Source of the DNA: Accumulibacter sp.
GTDB lineage: Bacteria; Pseudomonadota; Gammaproteobacteria; Burkholderiales; Rhodocyclaceae
Length of the DNA: 15,464 nucleotides
Assembly: GCA_031274075.1 (NCBI GenBank)
Contig: JAISQQ010000473.1
Location: forward strand, 1 to 15,464
Reading direction: 5' to 3'
The notes beneath the pieces are model-generated. The model was given only the letters and a program-made list of their open reading frames with translations, did not search any database and had not been told where the DNA came from. Of the stretch, positions 1 through 7,006 are shown piece by piece (the stretch's first letter is position 1; every line of letters begins with the position of its first letter). The position numbers and the translations under genes are program-made.

Positions 1-263
1 CGGACATGAAGTGTCTGGCGCACGGCTCGTGCGGGTCGGTTGGCTCGCGCGGGCAGGACAAATTCGATTTCGCCCAAGGGCGTTGTAGCGAGCGTTGCCG
101 GCCACAGTTGGCCGCCCTGGGGCAGACAGCGATTATGCTGTGCGCGCAACAGATAGTCCGCCGGATACGCCAGCGCGTGGGCGCGTTGCATCAACTCCAG
201 GATATCGGCCTCGCGGTCAGCCACATAGACCAGCCTGTAATCGCGCGCAATATTTGAACGCAT
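1..263 (-). pseudogene. IS4/Tn5-type transposase fragment, cut by window edge
   Basis: The minus strand from an ATG at 263 reads without a stop to base 1. The peptide contains VYVADREADI, then LLRAQHN, LPQGGQLW, PLGEIEFVLPAR and VRQTLHV. In Tn5 transposase the matching stretch is CDREADI around catalytic Asp188, followed by VVRSKHPR, so this is the part of an IS4-family DDE transposase that carries the second catalytic aspartate. The roughly 180 residues that should precede it are missing: upstream codons (about 264-335, to a TAA) show no transposase similarity. The rest of the gene lies beyond the left edge. It is therefore a 5'-truncated remnant, probably inactive. No terminal inverted repeat or target duplication can be recognised here. 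Confidence 0.75.
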
Positions 264-340
264 TTTGCGCGATATTTCACGCCTTATTGAATTGCTTGTG
301 GCGCAAGGAAATTGCAAAAACGGGGGCCATTATACTTGTG

Positions 341-769
341 TCATTGTCCGATCCGGCGGCGTAGGTTATGCGCCACCGTCACGCCAGCAGCCAGGCCGCC
401 GAGGTGTGCCGCGTGGGCCGTTGAGCTGGTGGGGATCATGATGGCCAGCAGCAGGCTCCAGAAGGCCAGGGACAGTACGATGGTGCGGCCGGATAGCGGC
501 AAGCCCATCGGGCGAGAGGCTGGGAACAAAACACCGTAGGCGGCGGCCACGGCATACGTGGCCGCGCTGAACCCGACAACTGGGCGGACATCGCCGGTGA
601 CCGAATCCGCCAAGCATTGGGCGCCGGCGCCGGCTGCCAGCGCCAGGACGATCAGGCCGGCTGTCCGCAGGGCGCCGAGGCGCGCTCCCACCGGGGGCAG
701 GAACAGCAGCAGGCCGGCGATATTCGCCACCAGGTGGCCCGCGCCGGTGTGTGACAGGACGCCGGTCAC
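341..769 (-). CDS. Rhomboid-family intramembrane protease-like protein lacking TM1
   Basis: The product is 142 residues and almost entirely hydrophobic. Hydrophobic segments lie near residues 11-30, 36-52, 63-82, 95-112 and 117-134. The signature positions of rhomboid serine proteases are in the right order: His12-x3-Asn16 in the first segment (TM2 of the family), Ser68 in GFSA at the GxSG position (TM4), and His122 in AHLGG (TM6). The usual N-terminal TM1 and its long loop are absent, and GxSG is GFSA. I chose the GTG at 769 because it overlaps the stop codon of the upstream tail-tip gene (GTGA), the usual layout of coupled phage genes. Upstream GTG codons exist, but nothing resembling TM1 is encoded there. 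It may be a phage-borne accessory (moron) gene or a captured host gene end. Activity without TM1 is uncertain. Confidence 0.75.
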   Translation of the reverse strand: MTGVLSHTGAGHLVANIAGLLLFLPPVGARLGALRTAGLIVLALAAGAGAQCLADSVTGDVRPVVGFSAATYAVAAAYGVLFPASRPMGLPLSGRTIVLSLAFWSLLLAIMIPTSSTAHAAHLGGLAAGVTVAHNLRRRIGQ

Positions 770-3700
770 GACACGCACACCGTGAGCGGCAGGTACACGG
801 CGCGGTGGGCGGAATCGCTGACCTCCAGCGTGAACGTATAGTCGCCCGCCGCGACGCCCGCTCCGGAGACGACGACGTTCGAACCGATGACCGCCGCTGT
901 CCAGCCGCCCGGCAGCGCGCCACTCGATACCGACACGCTGAAGGGCGAATCGCTCCCGTGGATCGTTATGTCGGCAGAACTGATGTAGGCGGTGTCGATC
1001 GTCCCGGCGGGCAGGCTGCCATTGACCGCAAGCGCCGCTGCGGGTTGCGGGTAGTCGGACGCGGTTCTGGGCGGGATAAAACCGGATTCCCAGCTCAACG
1101 CCGCGCCCTTGACCACCGACAGCTCGTCGAGGTTGGCGTTGAGGCGGCTGTCCGTATACCCCAGGCGTGAACACCCCGATTGCACGGTAAGGTTGCGGTT
1201 GAGCAGATTGTAAGCCATCGTGGCCTGATTGACGAGCTGGCCGTTGCGCCAGGCCCTCAGTTCCATGCCCCGCCTCGCCACGCGGTAGTGCTCCCAGGCG
1301 TCCAGGATCACCGGACCGCTCGCGCCGCCCATGTTGAACCACGCAGCCTCCGACGCGCCAGCGCCCACCCTCCCCTGGAGACCGATCGAGCTTTCGCCAC
1401 CGTTGATGATCGTCCAGTCATGAGAGGCGCTGGCGTTGCGCTTCTCGATGATGGTGCCGTAGAGATTGCTGCCGCTAGTCGAACGCAGATACAGCCAGAA
1501 CTCGATCGTGAAGTCCGATGTAGACAGGTCGAAGTCCGCCGAATACGGCACGCGCAGATAGCTCGCGTCGCCGGGAAAGCGCACGCTCGACGCGCCAACG
1601 GCCGCCACGTCCGTCATGGTGACGGGCGATCCGCCGCGGGTAACGGTCTTGCCGGTCTGCTCGGTAAAGACGGTTCCGCCGTCAGTCCCTTCATAGTGCA
1701 TGAGCAGCGAGAACGTTCCCACGGGAATCTCGATCCGCGCCGTTCTCGCGATTCCGTTCGCATCCTCGGCCCGGACCGTGGCCGCGTAGTAGCCATTGGC
1801 GGCGTTCGGCACACCGCTGATCGTCGTTTCGTTCATCGTCCCCGTGCCCAGGTGCAGGCCGGCCGGCAGCGCGCCGGCGGCGATGCTCCAGATGATCGGG
1901 GCGAGCAGGCCGGAGGCCGTCAGCGTGGCGGAATAACTCTCCAGGTTCACCGCCGCCGGAACATCGGCAACGATCAGAAGCTCCTGCCTGAAACGGATTA
2001 CATGCCGTTGAAAGCTATCCAGGCCATCGCGTTCCGACCACAGATCGAGGCGGTTATTGTCGCTCATGTCGGCGGCGGCGAGCGTGTACGACGTGCCGGC
2101 GATGCCCGAGGCGCTGTGCTTTGGCGCAATCGCGCCTGTCGTTTTCAATTTCGTGCCGGCGATGCCCGAGGCGCTGTGCCTTAGCGCGTCGGTGTCGTCG
2201 TCGTAGAACGCCAGCGCGTACGTCGTGCCCGGCTCGGGGCCGATCGAGTCTTCCGTGGTATCGACCAGCAAGTCCCCCTGCTGGGTGCGGTGGCGATGCG
2301 CAAAGCCGATGAGCAGATTGCCGGATATCTGCGCCGGGTAGGCCTCGCCATTGAGCGTCAGGGCGCCCGGCGGATAGGGCCGGAACCAGCGGCCGGCGAT
2401 GGCGCAGCTCTGCGTCGGTGCGTCGTCGAGGGGCAACTGGTCGCCCGAGGTCACGGTGAGCAGCCTGGCGGAAACCAGGTCGCCCTCCGTGTATTCGCGG
2501 CCGTCCGTGGCGGCTTCCGCGCCCAGCGCCAGGATCACGCTGCCCGCCGCGTGCGGCCGCGGCGTCGTATCCGCGCAGCCGCGCCCGACGCTCAATGCAC
2601 CGGGGGACACCGTGTCGATGCGGATGATCTCGTCATCCCAGAGCGCGGCCACCGGCAGCGCGACATCGGTCAAGCCATGCTGCGCGACGTAGCCGATCGT
2701 GGTGTCGAGTTCGGCGGCCGCATGGGCGACGACACAATGCGGCGTCCAGTCGCCGGTGTCGTGCCGGGCAAATTCCTCGCCCGCGGCCGCCGTGGCCAGT
2801 ACGTAATTCAGGCCGGACTCGGGTTGGCTGCCCATGGCCAGCACAAAACCCGACCCGGTGGCCAGGTAATCCAGCTCTGCCGCCGACAAGGTACTGGCAA
2901 TGGCGATATACGGCGCCTCGATCAGCCGCTGATGCGGCGACACGCCGGGCGTATCGGGGCTAATGTCCGGCGCGGCGGGCGGTTCGACGTAAACTGCCGC
3001 AGGCAGGCTGAAAACGTCCTGCACCGCCGTCAGCGAAATCGCCCCCTGGCGCAGGGTTCCCACATCGATCTCGCCGACCCGGCACACCAGATCGGCAATC
3101 CCGCGCCGGGGACATTGCAGCCGGAACGAAATGCCCGCGCGCCAGGCCCAGGGGACCCGGTTGGTCTTGAGTTCGAAGCGCGACAACGGGGTCGCCTTGT
3201 TCCTCAGATCCCGCGCCGCGACCCGCAGCGTCAGCGACTCGGTTGGAATTTCCGGGTAGGACACGGAATCCGAGATCACGCCGCCGAAGGATTGGATCAT
3301 CCCCAGGGCCTGCACCGGCGCGGTCGAGCGCTCCTCTTTGAGCAGCGGATCGAACCACTCGACGATCACCTGGTTCACCGCGTCGTCCAGCACCCCCGGC
3401 TCTTCCGACCAGTCCAGGATGTCATCGTCGGTCAGGATCGGCAGGGCATCGAGATCGGACACCTCGCGGAACAGGTCGAGGCACCACAGCCCGGTACACC
3501 GATCGCGCGAGACCGCTCCGCCGATGACGTTGCAAATGCGCGTCTGGAAGTCCTCGACGCTTTCCGTCGTGCCATCGAACTGGGTGCACAGTCCAAAGCC
3601 CTCCGCGTACAGGACGTCGGCCGCCGCCCGAAAGCTCGCGTCGTCGACCCAGGCCACCGGCTCGCCCATCATGTCCGGCGACGTCAGCGAGTCGTAGAGG

Positions 3701-4635
3701 ATATGCGCCGGGTTCATGCCGGCCAGGTCGGTCAAGGTGATATTGAAGCGCCAGTCGAACCAGAACCAGTTGCCCGTGCCCGAGTGGCGATCCCAGCCCT
3801 CGACCGCGATGCTGTTTTCGCCGACGACGAAGGCGTCCGTCGGAATCTCCTGGTCATAGTAGGCGCCGTACTGGCCGCCCACCTCGATGACGAACCGGCC
3901 GTTCACGTAGAGCCGGCAATCGTTGTCCACAAAGGCCTGGAAACGCATCGATTTCGGCACCTCGGCGAAAGGGATGGTCGTGCGCATCCAGACCTTCCTC
4001 GCATGCGGCACCACCGTCGCCGGCGTCGTCGCGAACCCGAATTCTCCAGGGTAATTCCATGGCTTGTCCGCGAAAGGCGGGCGGCCAATCGCCCAGGCGC
4101 TGTCATCGAAGCTGGGCGACGAGCGGTCCGTGGTGTCGCTGTTGGCCACGGCCAGCCAGCGCCAGTCCCGGTCGGCGGCGGAAATCCTGCTGCCCAGGAA
4201 AATCTCGGCCTTTTCCGGATACCAGCACACGCCATCGCGCCAACCGTTTTTCACGCGCCGCACCTTGAACGACGCCGGCTTCGGGTACGGGTTCATGGCC
4301 CCATAGTGCCCGCCCTTGAACGCCACGCACACCCGTCCCCGGTACGTGCCCTGGTCCTCTCCGAACCTTGAGAGCAGATAGGCATTCTTCGCCTGACCGG
4401 CCTCGCCGAACATGACGTCCACGTTACTGACGATCCCGCCCTCGACTTTTTCACCGCCCCAGAGATTCGGCTGATTGATCGAGATCGTGCCCGATCCTTG
4501 CAAAAATCCCTTCCAGGCCGTCCGGTCGCCTCCCCGGAATTCAAGGAAGGCATCGATCGGCCCCCGGCACAGCCCGAACAGGATGTCCATGTTGTACCAG
4601 TAACCGACGGTGGTTTTACTGCTGCTACCGCCCAT
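766..4635 (-). CDS. J-like tail-tip / host-specificity protein with modular receptor-binding domains
   Basis: This 1289-residue protein should form the tail tip and contact the host surface. Residues 1-150 and 300-560 resemble lambda J-type tip proteins (Phage-tail_3 class), including AHILYDSLTSPDMMG near 310-323. An inserted segment at about 157-300 (DDSAW, MRTTIPF, RLYVNGR) resembles the galactose-binding-like beta-sandwich of glycosidases. After a linker with two HSASGIAGT copies (820-828, 840-848) come a putative immunoglobulin fold of the He_PIG type (about 890-972), a LamG/concanavalin-like domain (about 975-1190, with FTIEFWLYLRS and LDELSVVKGAAL) and a final Ig-like domain (1199-1289). 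The ATG at 4635 overlaps the preceding gene by 11 nt, and the stop overlaps the rhomboid-like gene. The ligand cannot be told from sequence. Domain names are my recognition, not search results. Confidence 0.9.
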   Translation of the reverse strand: MGGSSSKTTVGYWYNMDILFGLCRGPIDAFLEFRGGDRTAWKGFLQGSGTISINQPNLWGGEKVEGGIVSNVDVMFGEAGQAKNAYLLSRFGEDQGTYRGRVCVAFKGGHYGAMNPYPKPASFKVRRVKNGWRDGVCWYPEKAEIFLGSRISAADRDWRWLAVANSDTTDRSSPSFDDSAWAIGRPPFADKPWNYPGEFGFATTPATVVPHARKVWMRTTIPFAEVPKSMRFQAFVDNDCRLYVNGRFVIEVGGQYGAYYDQEIPTDAFVVGENSIAVEGWDRHSGTGNWFWFDWRFNITLTDLAGMNPAHILYDSLTSPDMMGEPVAWVDDASFRAAADVLYAEGFGLCTQFDGTTESVEDFQTRICNVIGGAVSRDRCTGLWCLDLFREVSDLDALPILTDDDILDWSEEPGVLDDAVNQVIVEWFDPLLKEERSTAPVQALGMIQSFGGVISDSVSYPEIPTESLTLRVAARDLRNKATPLSRFELKTNRVPWAWRAGISFRLQCPRRGIADLVCRVGEIDVGTLRQGAISLTAVQDVFSLPAAVYVEPPAAPDISPDTPGVSPHQRLIEAPYIAIASTLSAAELDYLATGSGFVLAMGSQPESGLNYVLATAAAGEEFARHDTGDWTPHCVVAHAAAELDTTIGYVAQHGLTDVALPVAALWDDEIIRIDTVSPGALSVGRGCADTTPRPHAAGSVILALGAEAATDGREYTEGDLVSARLLTVTSGDQLPLDDAPTQSCAIAGRWFRPYPPGALTLNGEAYPAQISGNLLIGFAHRHRTQQGDLLVDTTEDSIGPEPGTTYALAFYDDDTDALRHSASGIAGTKLKTTGAIAPKHSASGIAGTSYTLAAADMSDNNRLDLWSERDGLDSFQRHVIRFRQELLIVADVPAAVNLESYSATLTASGLLAPIIWSIAAGALPAGLHLGTGTMNETTISGVPNAANGYYAATVRAEDANGIARTARIEIPVGTFSLLMHYEGTDGGTVFTEQTGKTVTRGGSPVTMTDVAAVGASSVRFPGDASYLRVPYSADFDLSTSDFTIEFWLYLRSTSGSNLYGTIIEKRNASASHDWTIINGGESSIGLQGRVGAGASEAAWFNMGGASGPVILDAWEHYRVARRGMELRAWRNGQLVNQATMAYNLLNRNLTVQSGCSRLGYTDSRLNANLDELSVVKGAALSWESGFIPPRTASDYPQPAAALAVNGSLPAGTIDTAYISSADITIHGSDSPFSVSVSSGALPGGWTAAVIGSNVVVSGAGVAAGDYTFTLEVSDSAHRAVYLPLTVCVS
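2092..2179 (-). repeat. In-frame 60-bp tandem repeat inside the tail-tip gene
   Basis: An identical 28-bp stretch occurs at 2092-2119 and 2152-2179, offset by 60 bp. Because 60 is a multiple of three the frame is kept and the protein gains a second HSASGIAGT segment. It lies in the linker between the core tip and the first Ig-like domain, where length changes are tolerated. Confidence 0.85.
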
Positions 4636-4843
4636 GGCGATCCACCTCCTGCGCGTGTTCGACCAGGCGCCTGGCCAGGGGGCAGCCGGTCGCCAGCAGG
4701 GTCTGGGAGTCGAGGCCGTGGCGCGCGAAGTCGCGGAACGACAGATCGTGTTCGACGCACCATTGCCGCGTTTGCGGCAGGCAGTAGCCCGGCTGGCCCT
4801 TGAGGCCGGGGACGGAACGTAAATGCGCCAAGGTCACGATCAT
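4625..4843 (-). CDS. Small conserved phage tail protein (72 aa)
   Basis: The product starts MIVTLAHLRSVPGL and has the pattern GYCLPQTRQW, then FARHGLDSQTLLATG. Proteins of this size and pattern are common just before the J-like gene in siphovirus-like prophages, but I know no assigned function. The ATG at 4843 overlaps the TGA of the preceding gene (ATGA), and GGGGGGAAGAA just upstream is a strong ribosome binding site that lies inside the previous gene's Lys-rich 3' end. Its own TAG lies 11 nt inside the tail-tip gene, so three consecutive genes here are coupled by overlap. It is soluble, with no membrane segment. It is likely a tail-tip assembly factor or minor structural protein, inferred from position only. 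Confidence 0.8.
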   Translation of the reverse strand: MIVTLAHLRSVPGLKGQPGYCLPQTRQWCVEHDLSFRDFARHGLDSQTLLATGCPLARRLVEHAQEVDRHGR

Positions 4844-5157
4844 TTCTTCCCCCCTTTCGTTTTGATGGCCTGCGTCCCGGCCTGGCGCCAGGCCAGGACG
4901 ATCGAGTCGTCGATCCAGACATCGCCGTACACCCGCACCACCGCCGCGCCGTCCTTGACCTGTGGCGCCGTCGCGGTCTGCGCCTCGGGCTTCTCGGGCT
5001 TCGGCCGGGTCGCCCAACTGACCAGGACGCTCACCACCAGCGCCACCAGGTAATAAATCAGATTGCTGATGGCGAAGATCGCCTCGCGCGGACCAGGGTC
5101 CGCCGCGCTACGGCCACCGGCGACGAGCAATACGGCGAGCAGCGACAAAGCCCCCAT
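4840..5157 (-). CDS. Signal-anchor/two-helix phage tail-region protein ending in GGKK
   Basis: The 105-residue product has an N-terminal hydrophobic stretch (MGALSLLAVLLVAGG, about residues 1-15), a second hydrophobic segment (LIYYLVALVVSVLVSW, about 33-48), a Pro/Lys-rich spacer (RPKPEKPEAQ) and a conserved-looking tail with VVRVYGDVWIDDSIVLAW and KTKGGKK. Proteins of this layout occur between the hub and tip genes of many prophages. The role is unknown, but it could be membrane-associated or exported. I use the ATG at 5157. A GTG at 5184 would add a basic n-region (WKHRRRVF) typical of a signal peptide and is a real alternative. Reading further upstream would run through a GAGGACAGA repeat and is not credible. 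The stop overlaps the next start. Confidence 0.75.
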   Translation of the reverse strand: MGALSLLAVLLVAGGRSAADPGPREAIFAISNLIYYLVALVVSVLVSWATRPKPEKPEAQTATAPQVKDGAAVVRVYGDVWIDDSIVLAWRQAGTQAIKTKGGKK

Positions 5158-5202
5158 GAATACCCGCCGCCGATGTTTCCACACGACCCAGTAGCGCAGC
5201 GT

Positions 5203-5237
5203 CCAGAGGACAGATGACAGAGGACAGAGGACAGTAG
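5203..5237. repeat. GAGGACAGA-type repeat, single arm
   Basis: The stretch is built of CAGAGGACAGATGACAG followed by two further AGGACAG units. It matches the arms of the palindrome at 11744-11841, but only one arm is present. It lies in the 5' spacer of the 105-residue tail protein. Just downstream, 5246-5258 forms a small ATGGC-TTT-GCCAT hairpin before the large hairpin element begins. Confidence 0.75.
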
Positions 5238-5260
5238 TGTTTGCGATGGCTTTGCCATAA

Positions 5261-5587
5261 ATGAAACGTCCAAAAGTAAAAAGTAAACGTCGCAAAGTAA
5301 AAACCTACTCAATGAAACGTCCAAAAGTAAAAACCTACTTTTGGCCGGGAATTCTTGCGCTGGAAGGCAAGCGAAGCTTGCCTTCCAGCGGGGTAACTAC
5401 AACGAAACACCCTCCCCGGCCACACGGGTGTTTCGTCGCCTTTCCTCCCGAAAAAGGCGAAGCTTGCTTTGCCTTTTTCGGCTAAATAAACCGGCGCAAA
5501 GTAGGTTTTCACTTTGCGACGTTGGTTTACCGGCCAAAAGTAGGTTTTCACTTTTGGACGTTTACTTTTCACTTTTTGACGTTTCAT
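5261..5587 (+). repeat. Multi-hairpin composite repeat, copy 1 (complete)
   Basis: This is the best-formed copy. Its ends are an inverted repeat of about 49 bp (44 matches by eye) starting ATGAAACGTC and ending GACGTTTCAT. Inside are six hairpins in order: CCAAAAGT/ACTTTTGG (5321-5344), a perfect 15-bp stem CGCTGGAAGGCAAGC with a 3-nt loop (5358-5390), ACGAAACACCC/GGGTGTTTCGT (5402-5436), CCGAAAAAGGC/GCCTTTTTCGG (5448-5481), CGCAAAGT/ACTTTGCG (5495-5518) and CCAAAAGT/ACTTTTGG (5534-5557). The first loop is the reverse complement of the last (AAAAACCT or GAAAACCT against AGGTTTTC). No T-run follows any stem, so these are not standard intrinsic terminators. It begins at the stop codon of the hub gene. 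I call this orientation forward. Confidence 0.92.
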
Positions 5588-6453
5588 CACCACCATATCG
5601 GCATCCCCGAGAACGGATTCTTGACCGGCAGCTTGGTGCAGCCGCCGAAGTTGTCCGAGTTGCCCTTGGCCGCGCAGTCGGCATAGTTGTGCGCGCAGCC
5701 GTGGTAGGCCGTCACCTTGATGCCGGCGGCCAGGCCGGGCGCTACGTAATCGACCGTGATCGCCGCGCCAGCGTGCGCCGTGATCGACCGGCGCGTCAGC
5801 AAACCCTGATCGCTTACCCATTCGACGTAGCCGCCGGCCAGCCGGCCGATCGGCAAACCGGCCCAGGCGCTGGCGGACCATGCTGTTCCGGCGACCGACT
5901 CAAGCACGGCCGGCGCCGCGAAATTCGCCGCGTCCAGATTGCACAGGCCGTGCCCCTGCCCGTAAAGCGCGAAGGGACAGCCGCGCTGCCAGCGCAATTG
6001 CAGACCGTTCGAGCGAGCGCTGCCGCTGCTTGGATCGCAGGTCAGTTCGCAGGTGCTATCCGTGAATTTCGGCTGCATCACCCGCCCCATCCATTCCACC
6101 GCGACATCGTCGTCGCCGCGATGCCTGGCCAGGATCGTCACGCCAATGACATCGCCCAGCGGCGAGGGCCGCCAGTTGTCGCACACCGCGGCCGACGCCG
6201 GCAAGGTAATGGTGACGCGCCGTTTCTGCCGTTCGTAGCTCTCCCGCAGGTTCTCGCGCTCGATGGCCAGCGGCGTGTAATCGTCGCCGGCAAAGGAAAT
6301 CACCCGGTCCGCGCTGGTATAGCACCAGGCCAGCGTCTGCCGCGTAAAGCGGAATAACTGGACCGGCTGCCCCAGCCAGCGGGCGATCTCTCGAAAGTTG
6401 AAAGAAACGTCCAAAAGTGAAAAGTAAACGTCCAAAAGTGAAACCCTACTCAA
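5587..6453 (-). CDS. BR0599-family phage tail hub protein, start codon lost to repeat
   Basis: From LGQPVQLFRFTRQTLAWCYTSADR onward, shown here as LFRFTRQTLAW and CYTSADR, this matches the phage BR0599/DUF2163 type, found after the tape measure gene in prophages and gene transfer agents, where it forms the tail hub. Using the TTG at 6453, cysteines fall at 159, 171, 253 and 260 in RGCPFALYGQGHGLC and GCAHNYADC. Related hub proteins use such cysteines for an iron-sulfur cluster, so the same is likely here. No ATG or GTG fits the expected N-terminus. Homologous sequence appears to begin at SFNFREI (about 6406), and the codon before it is GTT from the repeat end. Translation must begin at a TTG within the repeat (6453, 6435 or 6414), or not at all. 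The stop TGA abuts the next repeat. Confidence 0.8.
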   Translation of the reverse strand: MSRVSLLDVYFSLLDVSFNFREIARWLGQPVQLFRFTRQTLAWCYTSADRVISFAGDDYTPLAIERENLRESYERQKRRVTITLPASAAVCDNWRPSPLGDVIGVTILARHRGDDDVAVEWMGRVMQPKFTDSTCELTCDPSSGSARSNGLQLRWQRGCPFALYGQGHGLCNLDAANFAAPAVLESVAGTAWSASAWAGLPIGRLAGGYVEWVSDQGLLTRRSITAHAGAAITVDYVAPGLAAGIKVTAYHGCAHNYADCAAKGNSDNFGGCTKLPVKNPFSGMPIWW

Positions 6454-7006
6454 TGAAACGTCAAAAAGTAAAACCCTACTTTTTGCCGATGATTCTTGCG
6501 CTGGAAGGCAAGCAAAGCTCGCCTTCCAGCGGGGTAACTACAACGAAACACCCTCCCCGGCCGCCATAAAACGTCCAAAAGTGAAAACCTACTTTTGGCC
6601 GGGGAGGCACAACGTCCAAAAGTAAAAATCTACTTTTGGCCGATGATTCTTGAGGTTCCAGGGCAAGCAAAGCTTGCCCTGGAACCGGGTAACTACAACG
6701 AAACACCCTCCCCGGCCGCACGGGTGTTTCGTCGCCTTTCCTCCCGAAAAAGGTGAAAAATGAAACGTCCAAAAGTGAAACCCTACTTTTGGCCGGGGAT
6801 TCGTGAGGTTTCAGGGCAAGCGAAGCTCGCCCTGAAACCTGGTAACTACAACGAAATACCCTCCCCGGCCGCACGGGTGTTTCGTCGCCTTTCCTCCCGA
6901 AAAAGGCGAAGCTTGCTTTGCCTTTTTCGGCTAGACAAACCGGCCAAAAGTAGGTTTTTACTTTTGGACGTTCGTTCGTAGGTTTTCACTTTTGGACGTT
7001 TACTTT
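6404..7006 (+). repeat. Multi-hairpin composite repeat, copy 2 (tandem/nested, about 600 bp)
   Basis: Three partial or complete units follow one another in forward orientation. Unit a (about 6452-6568) is cut inside its third hairpin. A two-hairpin mini-unit joined by CCGGGGAGGCACAACG leads into unit b (about 6612-6757), which is cut inside its fourth hairpin. Unit c (6760-7006) is nearly complete but lacks the CGCAAAGT hairpin. Middle stems are CGCTGGAAGGCAAGC in unit a, GGTTCCAGGGCAAGC in b (6654-6686, perfect) and AGGTTTCAGGGCAAGC in c (6806-6840, one mismatch). It fills the whole spacer from the tape measure stop (7007-7009) into the first codons of the hub gene. No protein gene is seen inside. 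Confidence 0.9.

Noticed and set aside
2290..4371. A 693-codon plus-strand reading frame opposite the tail-tip gene
   Set aside because: Arg/Gly-rich composition typical of antisense frames, no start signal, and the opposite strand encodes recognisable tail domains.
5448..5481. Intrinsic transcription terminator at the CCGAAAAAGGC hairpin
   Set aside because: Strong stem but no T-run follows on either strand. It could still pause or block polymerase, but it is not a standard terminator.
5261..5587. Target-site duplication around repeat copy 1
   Set aside because: No convincing direct repeat flanks copies 1 or 3, so insertion by a classical DDE mechanism is not shown.
5358..6840. Strand of transcription inferred from G-U versus A-C pairs in the stems
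   Set aside because: The middle hairpin favours one element strand and the CCGAAAAAGGC hairpin favours the other, so the signal is contradictory.
5261..7006. CRISPR array
   Set aside because: Repeated units are palindromic and variable in spacing, with no regular unique spacers and no cas genes.
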